Of a stretch of 11,574 bases of DNA, positions 5,915-11,506 are shown piece after piece; position 1 is the first letter of the stretch; the number at the start of each line of letters is the position of its first letter. The notes below the pieces were generated by a model. It was given only the letters and a program-made list of their open reading frames with translations. It did not search any database and was not told the DNA's origin. The stretch is taken from contig CAJMQZ010000062.1 in assembly GCA_905215595.1 (NCBI GenBank), positions 1 to 11,574 on the forward strand, in the 5' to 3' direction. Made by a program: the position numbers and the translations under genes. Source of the DNA: an uncultured bacterium (GTDB taxonomy: Bacteria; Bacillota; Clostridia; Oscillospirales; Ruminococcaceae).

Positions 5915-6931
5915 ATGACAGAGCGCCGGGGCGATACCCTGTTGTTCCATACCCCGCCGGTCATCGCCGCACAGGCGGCGGTGGGCGGCAAAAAAGAGAG
6001 CGAGGGCCCGCTGGCGGCGGGCTTTGACGAGCTGACCACCGACAACCGGCTGGGACAGCGCAGCTGGGAAGCCGCCGAAAAGCAATTGCAGCTGCGGGCG
6101 GCACGGCTCTGCCTGCAAAAAGCGTCTCTGCCCGCCGAGCGGGTGGACCTTGCGCTGGCAGGGGACTTGCAGGCGCAGTGCACCGCCTCTGGCTACGCGC
6201 TGCGGGAGCTGGGCGTGCCCTTTGCGGGGCTGTTCGGGGCGTGCAGCACCATGGCGGAGGCACTGGCGCTGGGCGCGGCGCTGTGCAGCAGCGGGGCGGC
6301 GCAGAACCTGCTGGCCATGACCTCCAGCCATTTCTGCGCGGCAGAGCGTCAGTTCCGCACCCCGCTGAGCTATGGCGCGGTGCGCACTCCTACCGCGCAG
6401 TGGACGGCCACCGCCGCCGGGTGCTGCCTGCTGCGTCCGGCAGGGCAGGGGGTGGGCATTGCCGCCGCCACCCTTGGCCGGGTGCAGGATTATAACATCA
6501 AGGATATCAACAACATGGGCGCAGCCATGGCACCGGCAGCAGCCGCCACCCTGCTGCACTATCTTGCCGATACCCATGCAGAACTGCGGGATTTCGACTG
6601 CATCTACACCGGCGACCTTGGGCTGGTGGGCAGTCAGATGCTGCGGGAGCTGTTGGCAGCAGAGGGTCTGCTGCTGAAAAACCATGCGGACTGCGGCTGT
6701 CTGCTTTACGATGCCGGAGAGCAGCGGGTAAAGAGCGGCGGCTCGGGCGCGGGCTGCTGCGCCGCCGTGCTCTGCGGGCATATCCTGCCAAAGCTGCTGC
6801 GCCGCGGCAGCCGCCGGGTGCTGTTCCTCGCCACCGGGGCGCTGATGAGTCAGACTACCTTTTTGCAGAAGGAGAGTATCCCGGCGGTGGCGCACTTGGT
6901 AGAACTGACCGCACCGGAAAAGGAGAGCTGA
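5915..6931 (+). CDS. spoVAD: Stage V sporulation protein AD
   Basis: This 338-residue thiolase-fold protein binds dipicolinic acid in the SpoVA complex at the inner spore membrane. Landmarks are GDLQAQ (83-88), LFGACSTMAEALALGA (106-121, with Cys110 at the thiolase-like position), TSSHFCAAERQFRTPLSYG (136-154), TGDLGLVGS (232-240), HADCGCLLYD (257-266), GGSGAGCC (275-282) and ATGALMSQTTFLQKESIP (306-323). Length equals that of Bacillus SpoVAD. The start ATG at 5915-5917 has AAAGGAAG upstream; the longer in-frame extension to 5660 overlaps spoVAC and is not used. The stop is one base before the spoVAE start, so the two are coupled. Confidence 0.96.
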   Translation: MTERRGDTLLFHTPPVIAAQAAVGGKKESEGPLAAGFDELTTDNRLGQRSWEAAEKQLQLRAARLCLQKASLPAERVDLALAGDLQAQCTASGYALRELGVPFAGLFGACSTMAEALALGAALCSSGAAQNLLAMTSSHFCAAERQFRTPLSYGAVRTPTAQWTATAAGCCLLRPAGQGVGIAAATLGRVQDYNIKDINNMGAAMAPAAAATLLHYLADTHAELRDFDCIYTGDLGLVGSQMLRELLAAEGLLLKNHADCGCLLYDAGEQRVKSGGSGAGCCAAVLCGHILPKLLRRGSRRVLFLATGALMSQTTFLQKESIPAVAHLVELTAPEKES

Positions 6932-6932
6932 A

Positions 6933-7289
6933 ATGAACTATCTGTGGGCATTTTTAATAGGCGGTGTCCTCTGCGCGGTGGGGCAGCTGTTCATCGACCT
7001 GACAAAGCTGACCCCGGCACGCATCCTGACCGGCTATGTGGTGGCGGGAGTGGTACTCTCGGCGGCGGGGCTGTATGCGCCGCTGGCAGAGTTTGCCGGT
7101 GCGGGGGCGAGCGTACCCCTGCTGGGCTTTGGGCATCTGCTGGCAAAGGGAGTGCGCACCGCCGTGGCGGAAAAGGGTGCCATCGGCATCCTGACCGGCG
7201 GGCTGACCGCTGCTTCTGCGGGCATCACCGCAAGCCTTGTCTGCGGCGTGGTATGCAGTCTTGTGGGCAAAAGCCACGACCAGAACTGA
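6933..7289 (+). CDS. spoVAE: Stage V sporulation protein AE (SpoVAEb type)
   Basis: This 118-residue membrane protein with about four hydrophobic segments (3-22, 33-50, 60-78 and 86-112) is part of the dipicolinate channel. The beginning MNYLWAFLIGG and the block LTKLTPARILTGYVVAG (23-39) are family hallmarks, as is the run LGFGHLLAKGV. The ATG follows the spoVAD stop by one base, and an AAAGGAG site lies inside the end of spoVAD. The cluster is the short spoVAC-D-E form found in Clostridia; no spoVAA, AB or AF is present here. The gene ends in a hydrophilic SHDQN tail. Confidence 0.93.
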   Translation: MNYLWAFLIGGVLCAVGQLFIDLTKLTPARILTGYVVAGVVLSAAGLYAPLAEFAGAGASVPLLGFGHLLAKGVRTAVAEKGAIGILTGGLTAASAGITASLVCGVVCSLVGKSHDQN

Positions 7290-7315
7290 TGTTTTGTCTG
7301 CGCTGCTTCGCCACA

Positions 7316-7350
7316 TTTTGCGCCCGGCGGCTGGTAAACTGGGGGCAAAA
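7316..7350 (+). promoter_or_regulatory. Stem-loop just before the ribosome site of the 83-residue protein gene
   Basis: TTTTGCGCCC (7316-7325) pairs with GGGGGCAAAA (7341-7350) with one mismatch and a 15-nt loop. It ends one base before the GGAGG site at 7352-7356, so it could be an RNA switch on translation, or a weak terminator of the spoVA transcript. Confidence 0.3.
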
Positions 7351-7364
7351 CGGAGGTGAGGCGC

Positions 7365-7616
7365 ATGAAACACAGCGGACAGACCGTATTGTGGGAGCTG
7401 TGGGCGGCACTGTGCCTGTGCACGGCGCTGGTGCTGCCGCCGGGCAGCCCGTGGCTGCACGAGCCCGCACTTTTGTACCCGGGGCTTTCGCTGGCGGCGG
7501 TGGTTCCCGCCGCGTGGGTGGTGTGGTGGATGGCGTTGCCGCCGCAGCCGTTGCCGCCGGAGCAGCTGCTACAGCCGGTGCAGCGGCAAAGCCTTGCCGC
7601 GCTGTGCGGGACATAA
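7365..7616 (+). CDS. Small membrane protein of unknown function
   Basis: I do not recognise this 83-residue product. A GGAGG site 8 nt before the ATG (7365-7367) supports translation. The product has a short polar start (MKHSGQT), a hydrophobic helix at about 8-28, a Pro/Gly/His turn, a second hydrophobic helix at about 42-60 with the aromatic stretch WVVWWM, and a Pro/Gln-rich cytoplasmic-type tail (LPPQPLPPEQLLQPVQ). It lies 75 bp after spoVAE on the same strand and could be the last gene of the spore operon. It could also be an independent or spurious frame, because the region is GC-rich. A GTG at 7356 lies in the ribosome site and was not used. Confidence 0.5.
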   Translation: MKHSGQTVLWELWAALCLCTALVLPPGSPWLHEPALLYPGLSLAAVVPAAWVVWWMALPPQPLPPEQLLQPVQRQSLAALCGT

Positions 7617-7622
7617 CGGCGG

Positions 7623-7672
7623 AAAAAACAAAAACCCCTGTGCCGGTTACCCGGTACAGAGGTTTTGTTCGT
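7623..7672 (-). terminator. Bidirectional terminator between the spoVA side and rpsT
   Basis: Arms AAAACCCCTGTGCCGG (7631-7646) and CCGGTACAGAGGTTTT (7651-7666) pair with two imperfect positions and a 4-nt loop. On the minus strand the stem is followed by TTTTTGTTTTTT, which is good for ending rpsT; on the plus strand TTTTGTT follows, so it may also end transcripts from the spoVA side. It is about 22 bp from the rpsT stop. Confidence 0.8.
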
Positions 7673-7688
7673 CAATCAAACTGCGCGA

Positions 7689-7949
7689 TCAAGCGTTCTT
7701 GTTAGCACGCTTTGCCATACGGCTGATCTTGCGGCTGGCGGTGTTCTTCTTGATGACACCCTTAGCGCGAGCCTTGTCGATCGCGGAAACAGCAGCCAGG
7801 ACGGTTGCGTCCTTGTCAGCGGCATTCGCATCGATGGCAGCGTCTGCCTTCTTGACGACTGTTTTCAGGTTGGTCTTAATGGCCTTGTTGTGAGCCTGCT
7901 CTGCAGCAGCCTGCACGACGCGGTCCTTCTGAGATTTGATGTTAGGCAT
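7689..7949 (-). CDS. rpsT: Small ribosomal subunit protein bS20
   Basis: This 86-residue basic helical protein binds 16S rRNA and helps assemble the 30S subunit. It begins with MPNIKSQKDRV and contains the family block GVIKKNTASRKISRMAKR near the end (64-81), with Lys/Arg spread throughout. The ATG at 7947-7949 is chosen because AAGGAGG lies 8 nt before it and bS20 proteins begin (M)PNIKS; an upstream in-frame ATG would sit too close to that site. It is divergent from gpr. In Bacillus rpsT is also next to gpr and spoIIP, so this is a conserved neighbourhood, although lepA is not adjacent here. Confidence 0.97.
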   Translation of the reverse strand: MPNIKSQKDRVVQAAAEQAHNKAIKTNLKTVVKKADAAIDANAADKDATVLAAVSAIDKARAKGVIKKNTASRKISRMAKRANKNA

Positions 7950-7987
7950 TCGTTCCACCTCCTTGGCTACCTATAACAGCGCACCCT

Positions 7988-8016
7988 ATGATACCATATT
8001 TCGCGTACCAGCGCAA
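7988..8016 (-). promoter_or_regulatory. rpsT: Promoter of rpsT
   Basis: Minus strand: TTGCGC (8011-8016), a 17-nt spacer and TATCAT (7988-7993), preceded by TGG so that the -10 is of the extended type. The predicted leader before the start codon is only about 32 nt. Confidence 0.75.
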
Positions 8017-8114
8017 GCGTTTTTTTGATTTTTGTTTGGAAAAGTTTTGTTTTTCCTATACTTTCCGGCAAGAAGGCGGGCTTTTGCCCCCAAAAGGAAC
8101 GGAGAGTGTGGAAA

Positions 8115-8900
8115 ATGCGTACTACGGATATGGCCGACGAACTGTTTTCGGGCGCGGCGCAGCCCCTGCCCGCAGGGGTGCGGCTGGCTACCGCCCGCCA
8201 CGGCGGGGTCACGGTGACCCGGGTAGAAATTGCCCGCGAAGGGCTCAGCCGCCCCCGGGGCAGGTATGTCACGCTGGAAATGCCCAGTGTCAGCGTGCTG
8301 GACGAGCGGGACGCCGCTGTCATCGAGGTATGCGCCCGGGAACTGCGCGCCCTTTTGCCGCCGGAAGGGCCGGTGCTGGTGCTGGGGGTGGGCAACCGCC
8401 GCATCACCGCCGATGCCCTTGGCCCGCGCACGGTGCAGCGCATCCTTGTTACCATGGGCGCGGGCGCTGCCCCGCCGGTGCGGGGCCTGCGCCCGGTGGC
8501 AGCCGTTGCGCCCGGGGTGGCGGCAGCCACTGGGCTTTCCTTGCAGCAGCTGGCGGCGGCGCTGGTGGGGCAGCTGCGCCCGGCGGCGGTGGTCTGCGTG
8601 GACAGTCTTTGCTCTGCCGAGGGGCAGCGGCTGGGGCGCACGGTGCAGTTTTCGGACTCGGGGCTTTACCCGGCGCAGGCAGACCACACCCGCCACCTGA
8701 CCAGGGACACCTTAGGCGTGCCGGTGGTGGCGGCGGGCATCCCCACCCTGATGCAAGCGCAGGAGGGGGCAGACCTTGTGGTCACGCCCCGGGCGCTGGA
8801 CAGCGTCATCGCCCACGGCGCAGCGCTGCTGGCGGGCAGCGTCAACCGCGCCTTGCAGCCCCGCCTTACCGTGCAGCAGCTTTGCTGGCTGACGGGGTAG
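8115..8900 (+). CDS. gpr: Germination protease (GPR, peptidase A25)
   Basis: This 261-residue protease cuts small acid-soluble spore proteins during germination. Family blocks are VLGVGNRRITADALGP (89-104), AVAPGV (130-135), VVCVDSLCS (159-167), VQFSDSGLYP (177-186) and LGVPVVAAGIPT (200-211). Asp100 and Asp163 fit the two catalytic aspartates known from Bacillus GPR. It is clearly shorter than Bacillus enzymes (about 370 residues). The N-terminus MRTTDMADEL resembles the conserved RTDLA.E motif found about 15 residues in, so the inhibitory prosegment seems almost absent. The ATG has GGAGAG 8 nt upstream. The in-frame extension to 8025 does not resemble a prosegment and lacks a ribosome site. 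A weak promoter-like pair (TTTGGA at 8035-8040, 17 nt, TATACT at 8058-8063) precedes it. Confidence 0.92.
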   Translation: MRTTDMADELFSGAAQPLPAGVRLATARHGGVTVTRVEIAREGLSRPRGRYVTLEMPSVSVLDERDAAVIEVCARELRALLPPEGPVLVLGVGNRRITADALGPRTVQRILVTMGAGAAPPVRGLRPVAAVAPGVAAATGLSLQQLAAALVGQLRPAAVVCVDSLCSAEGQRLGRTVQFSDSGLYPAQADHTRHLTRDTLGVPVVAAGIPTLMQAQEGADLVVTPRALDSVIAHGAALLAGSVNRALQPRLTVQQLCWLTG

Positions 8901-8973
8901 ACGATTTGAAATTTGCATCGCTCCGCATGGAAAGTTCCTACTTGCCTTCAGCGTGCAAAGACGCTCCGCTGGG

Positions 8974-9019
8974 CCAGAGGCAGGGAGGGGTGTTCCGACT
9001 CCCCCCTCCCTACCTCTGG
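8974..9019. repeat. 17-bp inverted repeat (hairpin A)
   Basis: CCAGAGGCAGGGAGGGG (8974-8990) and CCCCTCCCTACCTCTGG (9003-9019) pair with one mismatch around a 12-nt loop. It has no T-run, so it is not a simple terminator. Confidence 0.75.
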
Positions 9020-9039
9020 ACTCCACCCACCCCGCAACG

Positions 9040-9086
9040 CAACAACTGCGACCGCCGCCAGCGGCGGAAACAGGGAGCAGTTGTTG
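9040..9086. repeat. Nested inverted repeat (hairpin B)
   Basis: Outer arms CAACAACTGC / GCAGTTGTTG (9040-9049, 9077-9086) enclose inner arms CCGCCGC / GCGGCGG (9052-9058, 9061-9067). Two perfect stems in one 47-bp unit suggest a selected fold or a mobile palindrome. Confidence 0.7.
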
Positions 9087-9202
9087 GGGCAGCGGCCAGC
9101 AAGACGCAAGTGCCGTCCAAGGCACGAAGCGGATGCTGGGTGCCGCAACCCGTCGCCAAGGGCTGCACGCCCTTGACAAACCTAAAGAAGAAGTCGAAGC
9201 AC

Positions 9203-9251
9203 AAAAAAGCTAGCGCTGCGCCAGTCGGCGCTATCGCTTTAACGCTTTTTT
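9203..9251. terminator. Two-tier stem-loop with A6/T6 ends
   Basis: AAAAAAGC (9203-9210) pairs with GCTTTTTT (9244-9251), and TAGCGC (9211-9216) with GCGCTA (9228-9233). The T6 lies on either strand, so it could end transcripts both ways, including those from gpr. Confidence 0.5.
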
Positions 9252-9268
9252 CGCTTCTCCATTTATAG

Positions 9269-9409
9269 CCCCTCAGTCGCTGCGCGACAGCTCCCCCAAG
9301 GGGGAGCGGGCACGCCCTGAAGCTTTCTCATTGTTCCTAAAACTTTAGCAACGAGGTTAACGGCTTGGCTCCCCCCTTGGGGGAGCTGGCGCGGGAGCGC
9401 CTGAGAGGG
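9269..9409. mobile_element. MITE-like element with long imperfect inverted ends
   Basis: The left end (9269-9307, CCCCTCAGTCGC through CTCCCCCAAGGGGGAGC) and right end (9367-9409, GGCTCCCCCCTTGGGGGAGC through GCGCCTGAGAGGG) are inverted copies of each other. Each end is itself centred on a CTCCCCC / GGGGGAG palindrome. The 59-bp AT-richer centre has no gene. I recall very similar CTCCCCC-AA-GGGGGAG repeats scattered in Faecalibacterium-like genomes. No target-site duplication was established. Confidence 0.6.
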
Positions 9410-9425
9410 TTTCAAATCGGCGGAG

Positions 9426-9486
9426 CCGGAAAAAACGGTTAAAAGATCTTCACGCCGAACAGGCGTGAATCTTCAGTTTTTTCCGG
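9426..9486. repeat. 61-bp palindrome with A6/T6 arms
   Basis: CCGGAAAAAAC (9426-9436) pairs exactly with GTTTTTTCCGG (9476-9486). Inside, AAGAT-CT-TCACGCC (9443-9456) pairs with GGCGTGAATCTT (9462-9473) apart from a 2-nt bulge. It can act as a bidirectional terminator, but its size also suits a mobile repeat. Confidence 0.65.
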
Positions 9487-9508
9487 TGTAGCCCTCTGCT
9501 TTGGGGTT

Positions 9509-9532
9509 AAAAGGGGCGAGCAGCCCCTTTTT
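9509..9532 (+). terminator. Terminator-like hairpin
   Basis: AAAAGGGGC, 5-nt loop GAGCA, GCCCCTTTT then T: a perfect 9-bp stem with T5 on the plus strand. It would shield spoIIP from upstream transcription. Confidence 0.65.
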
Positions 9533-9570
9533 CGTGGCTCCAGCGCGTCGAAATCGCTGGCACTTTTCTG

Positions 9571-9596
9571 GTTCTCTTTTGGTGTCAAAAGAGAAC
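9571..9596. repeat. Perfect 11-bp inverted repeat before spoIIP
   Basis: GTTCTCTTTTG, GTGT, CAAAAGAGAAC. It lies 80 bp before the spoIIP start. It could be an operator, a transcript hairpin or part of the repeat mosaic; nothing in the sequence decides. Confidence 0.6.
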
Positions 9597-9675
9597 ATCC
9601 CTCGGCAGGCAGAAACGTTCCCCGCGGAGCGCGGGACATTTAAATCATCCTACTGGCCGGAAAGGAGGTCTTGCC

Positions 9676-10800
9676 ATGCGCAGCAGAGAGCCTTGGCGTC
9701 TGCCTGCGGGGCAGAGCAGGGCAGTGCCCTTTTTGCAGGCTGCGGTGCTGTTTGCAGCCCTGTGCATCTTTGCCCGCAGCGCCGCGCTGGTGCTGGCGGC
9801 CTTTCTGGCAGCGCCGGTGCCCGCCGCGCAGACTTTGCTGCATCTGGGGCAGCAGGCGGTGGAGAGCCGGGCGGCGTCTGCGTCTGCAGAAAGCGTGCCG
9901 GAGGCCGCGTCTGTGCCGCCGGAGCAAGAAACTGCCGCTCCAGTGCAGACCGGGGTGGAGCAGTATTTTGTGTCCCTGCAGCCGGACGAAGCCCGCCCCG
10001 CCGATGCGGGCACGGTGACAGAGCAGCAGTTCGGGCAGGGCAGCGGCGAAAAGTACATCCCCTGCGGCACGGGCAGCATCAAGAATAACACCCGGCAGAC
10101 GGCGGCAGACATCGCCGCCGAGGCGGCGCAGCCCCTGCCCTTTGCCATCGAAAAGGACAGCGCCGCGCCGCAGGTGCTCATCATGCACACCCACGCCACC
10201 GAGGACTACCGCCTTTCTGCCGGGCTGTGGTTCACCCCCGGGGACGGTGCCCGCAGCACCGACCGCAGCATCAATATGTGTGCGGTGGGGCGGGTGATGG
10301 CCGATACCCTCAATGCGGCGGGAATCTGCACCCTGCACGACGAGACCCTGAACGACTACCCCAGCTACACCGGCAGCTACGCCAACAGCCGTGCGGTGGT
10401 GCAGCAGTATCTGGCGCAGTACCCCAGCATCAAGGTGGTGCTGGACGTCCACCGGGACGCCATCGAGCGGGAAAACGGCACCCGCTGCGCCCCGGTATGC
10501 ACCATAGACGGGCGGCAGGCGGCGCAGGTGATGATCATCTGCGGGTGTGACAACGGCACCAGCGTGCAGCTGCCCGCATGGCGGCAGAACCTTCGTTTTG
10601 CCGCTGCGTGGGAGCGCAGCATGGAGGCAAAATACCCCGGATTTACTCGCCCGGTGCTGTTCAGCTACCGGTTCTATAATCAGGATCTGACCACCGGCAG
10701 CCTGCTGATCGAGATCGGCGGGCACGGCAACAACTTAAATGAGGCCCTGTACGCCGGATATCTGGCAGCACAGGGCCTCGCGGAAACATTATTAGGCTGA
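9676..10800 (+). CDS. spoIIP: Stage II sporulation protein P
   Basis: This 374-residue peptidoglycan amidase/endopeptidase works with SpoIID and SpoIIM in septal thinning and engulfment. A basic N-terminus and a membrane anchor (about 18-46) are followed by a long Ala/Glu/Pro-rich linker to about residue 130. The catalytic domain is about 165-374. Signature blocks are VLIMHTHATEDY (167-178, with His171, His173 and Glu176), VVLDVHRDA (254-262, with His259) and GSLLIEIGGHGNNLNEA (341-357, with Glu346). These agree with the zinc-amidase fold reported for SpoIIP. GGAGG lies 7 nt before the ATG. In Bacillus the order is gpr then spoIIP then lepA; here a 775-bp repeat field separates gpr and spoIIP, and lepA is replaced by a convergent lipoprotein gene 11 bp away. 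Confidence 0.94.
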   Translation: MRSREPWRLPAGQSRAVPFLQAAVLFAALCIFARSAALVLAAFLAAPVPAAQTLLHLGQQAVESRAASASAESVPEAASVPPEQETAAPVQTGVEQYFVSLQPDEARPADAGTVTEQQFGQGSGEKYIPCGTGSIKNNTRQTAADIAAEAAQPLPFAIEKDSAAPQVLIMHTHATEDYRLSAGLWFTPGDGARSTDRSINMCAVGRVMADTLNAAGICTLHDETLNDYPSYTGSYANSRAVVQQYLAQYPSIKVVLDVHRDAIERENGTRCAPVCTIDGRQAAQVMIICGCDNGTSVQLPAWRQNLRFAAAWERSMEAKYPGFTRPVLFSYRFYNQDLTTGSLLIEIGGHGNNLNEALYAGYLAAQGLAETLLG

Positions 10801-10811
10801 ATTGGGCTGAA

Positions 10812-11360
10812 TCAGCCGCCAAGGCTGGAGATCATGCTGCTCTTGGCAGACTGATAGTAACTCCATGCCTGATCGGCTATGGTCTCGGGCTGGTTATACT
10901 CCCGCAGCACGCTGCGCATCTCGCTGACCACCGAGGAGACGGCACTGTCGTAGGTGCTCTCCACCGAGGAAAGATGCTTGTAGGCGATGCTGACTTTATT
11001 GGCAAAGGTCCGCTGAGAGGCGGGCAGAGCGTGGTATTCATCCTTTGCGCTCTGGATGGCACTGCTGACATCCGACTGTGCAGAGGACTCCAGCGAGTAC
11101 AGCTCGCTCATCAGCGACGAGATCTTGGCGTCGCACTCGGGGTTGGGTTCGGCGTAGACGTGACCGGAGTCCCCCGATGCGGAACTCCCTTCATAAGTGC
11201 TTTCCCCGGTGCTCGGGGGAGAGGGGAACCAGTCACCGAACAAAAACTCGTTGTAACCGGCAATGAATTCCTCTTTGGTGCAGCCGCTCAGCAGGGCTGC
11301 CAGTGCGCAGCTGACCACGGCGAGGGTCAGCAGACGGATGATGCGGTGTGTGTGCTTCAT
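10812..11360 (-). CDS. Lipoprotein with helical domain, unknown function
   Basis: This 182-residue exported lipoprotein has a basic start and a hydrophobic helix ending in the lipobox ALLSGC with Cys27. A flexible Ser/Gly/Pro-rich region (about 47-75) is followed by a Ser/Ala/Glu-rich, probably coiled-coil or helical-bundle domain (76-182) with motifs such as SLMSELYSLESSAQSDVSSA. No catalytic motif or known family was recognised. The ATG at 11358-11360 has GGAGG 5 nt upstream and follows a strong promoter; the longer frame to 11489 runs over the promoter and was rejected. It converges with spoIIP and is divergent from the T-box unit. A role at the cell surface is inferred from the lipobox only. 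Confidence 0.75.
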   Translation of the reverse strand: MKHTHRIIRLLTLAVVSCALAALLSGCTKEEFIAGYNEFLFGDWFPSPPSTGESTYEGSSASGDSGHVYAEPNPECDAKISSLMSELYSLESSAQSDVSSAIQSAKDEYHALPASQRTFANKVSIAYKHLSSVESTYDSAVSSVVSEMRSVLREYNQPETIADQAWSYYQSAKSSMISSLGG

Positions 11361-11403
11361 GATTTCCTCCAGAATCTGCTTTTGCGGAATACCGCCTTTT
11401 CCC

Positions 11404-11432
11404 ATTTTATCAGAGAATGCGCATCCTGACAA
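11404..11432 (-). promoter_or_regulatory. Promoter of the helical lipoprotein gene
   Basis: Minus strand: TTGTCA (11427-11432), a 17-nt spacer and TAAAAT (11404-11409), with TGA before the -10 (extended type). Both boxes are within one mismatch of consensus, and the leader is about 37 nt. Confidence 0.8.
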
Positions 11433-11471
11433 GAAAAAACACAGAAATTTCCCTGATGCCGCGCGGTAAGG

Positions 11472-11500
11472 TTGACAAAATGCCGCCAACGTGCTATTTT
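11472..11500 (+). promoter_or_regulatory. Promoter of the T-box transcript
   Basis: TTGACA (11472-11477) is a perfect -35. A 17-nt spacer leads to TATTTT (11495-11500). The expected start is near 11507, shortly before the T-box stem I. It is divergent from the lipoprotein promoter. Confidence 0.8.
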
Positions 11501-11506
11501 AAAACA

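Larger units (their letters stand above)
8901..9675. other. Gene-free, hairpin-dense repeat stretch between gpr and spoIIP
   Basis: These 775 bp hold no credible gene. Instead there are consecutive inverted repeats: 8950-8965, 8974-9019, 9040-9086, 9110-9125, 9157-9175, 9203-9251, 9269-9409, 9426-9486, 9509-9531 and 9571-9596. The open frames across it (for example a 66-codon minus-strand frame at 9439-9639) are low-complexity by-products. The stretch looks like a mosaic of mobile palindromic repeats and terminators built up between the two sporulation genes. Confidence 0.75.

Noticed and set aside
5816..6895. 359-codon minus-strand frame over spoVAD
   Set aside because: Antisense shadow of a highly conserved gene, rich in Gln/His/Arg.
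7988..9268. 426-codon plus-strand frame over gpr
   Set aside because: It is in a different frame from the GPR motifs and is Gly/Arg/Pro-rich; the GPR frame has all family blocks.
9439..9639. 66-codon minus-strand frame in the repeat field
   Set aside because: It is composed of palindromic repeat sequence with no good ribosome site; such frames are commonly predicted from intergenic repeats.
9640..10725. 361-codon minus-strand frame over spoIIP
   Set aside because: Antisense shadow; no start signal and no recognisable domains, while spoIIP motifs are clear on the other strand.
11361..11489. Upstream extension of the helical lipoprotein frame
   Set aside because: It overlaps a near-consensus promoter and its ribosome site, and would bury the signal peptide.
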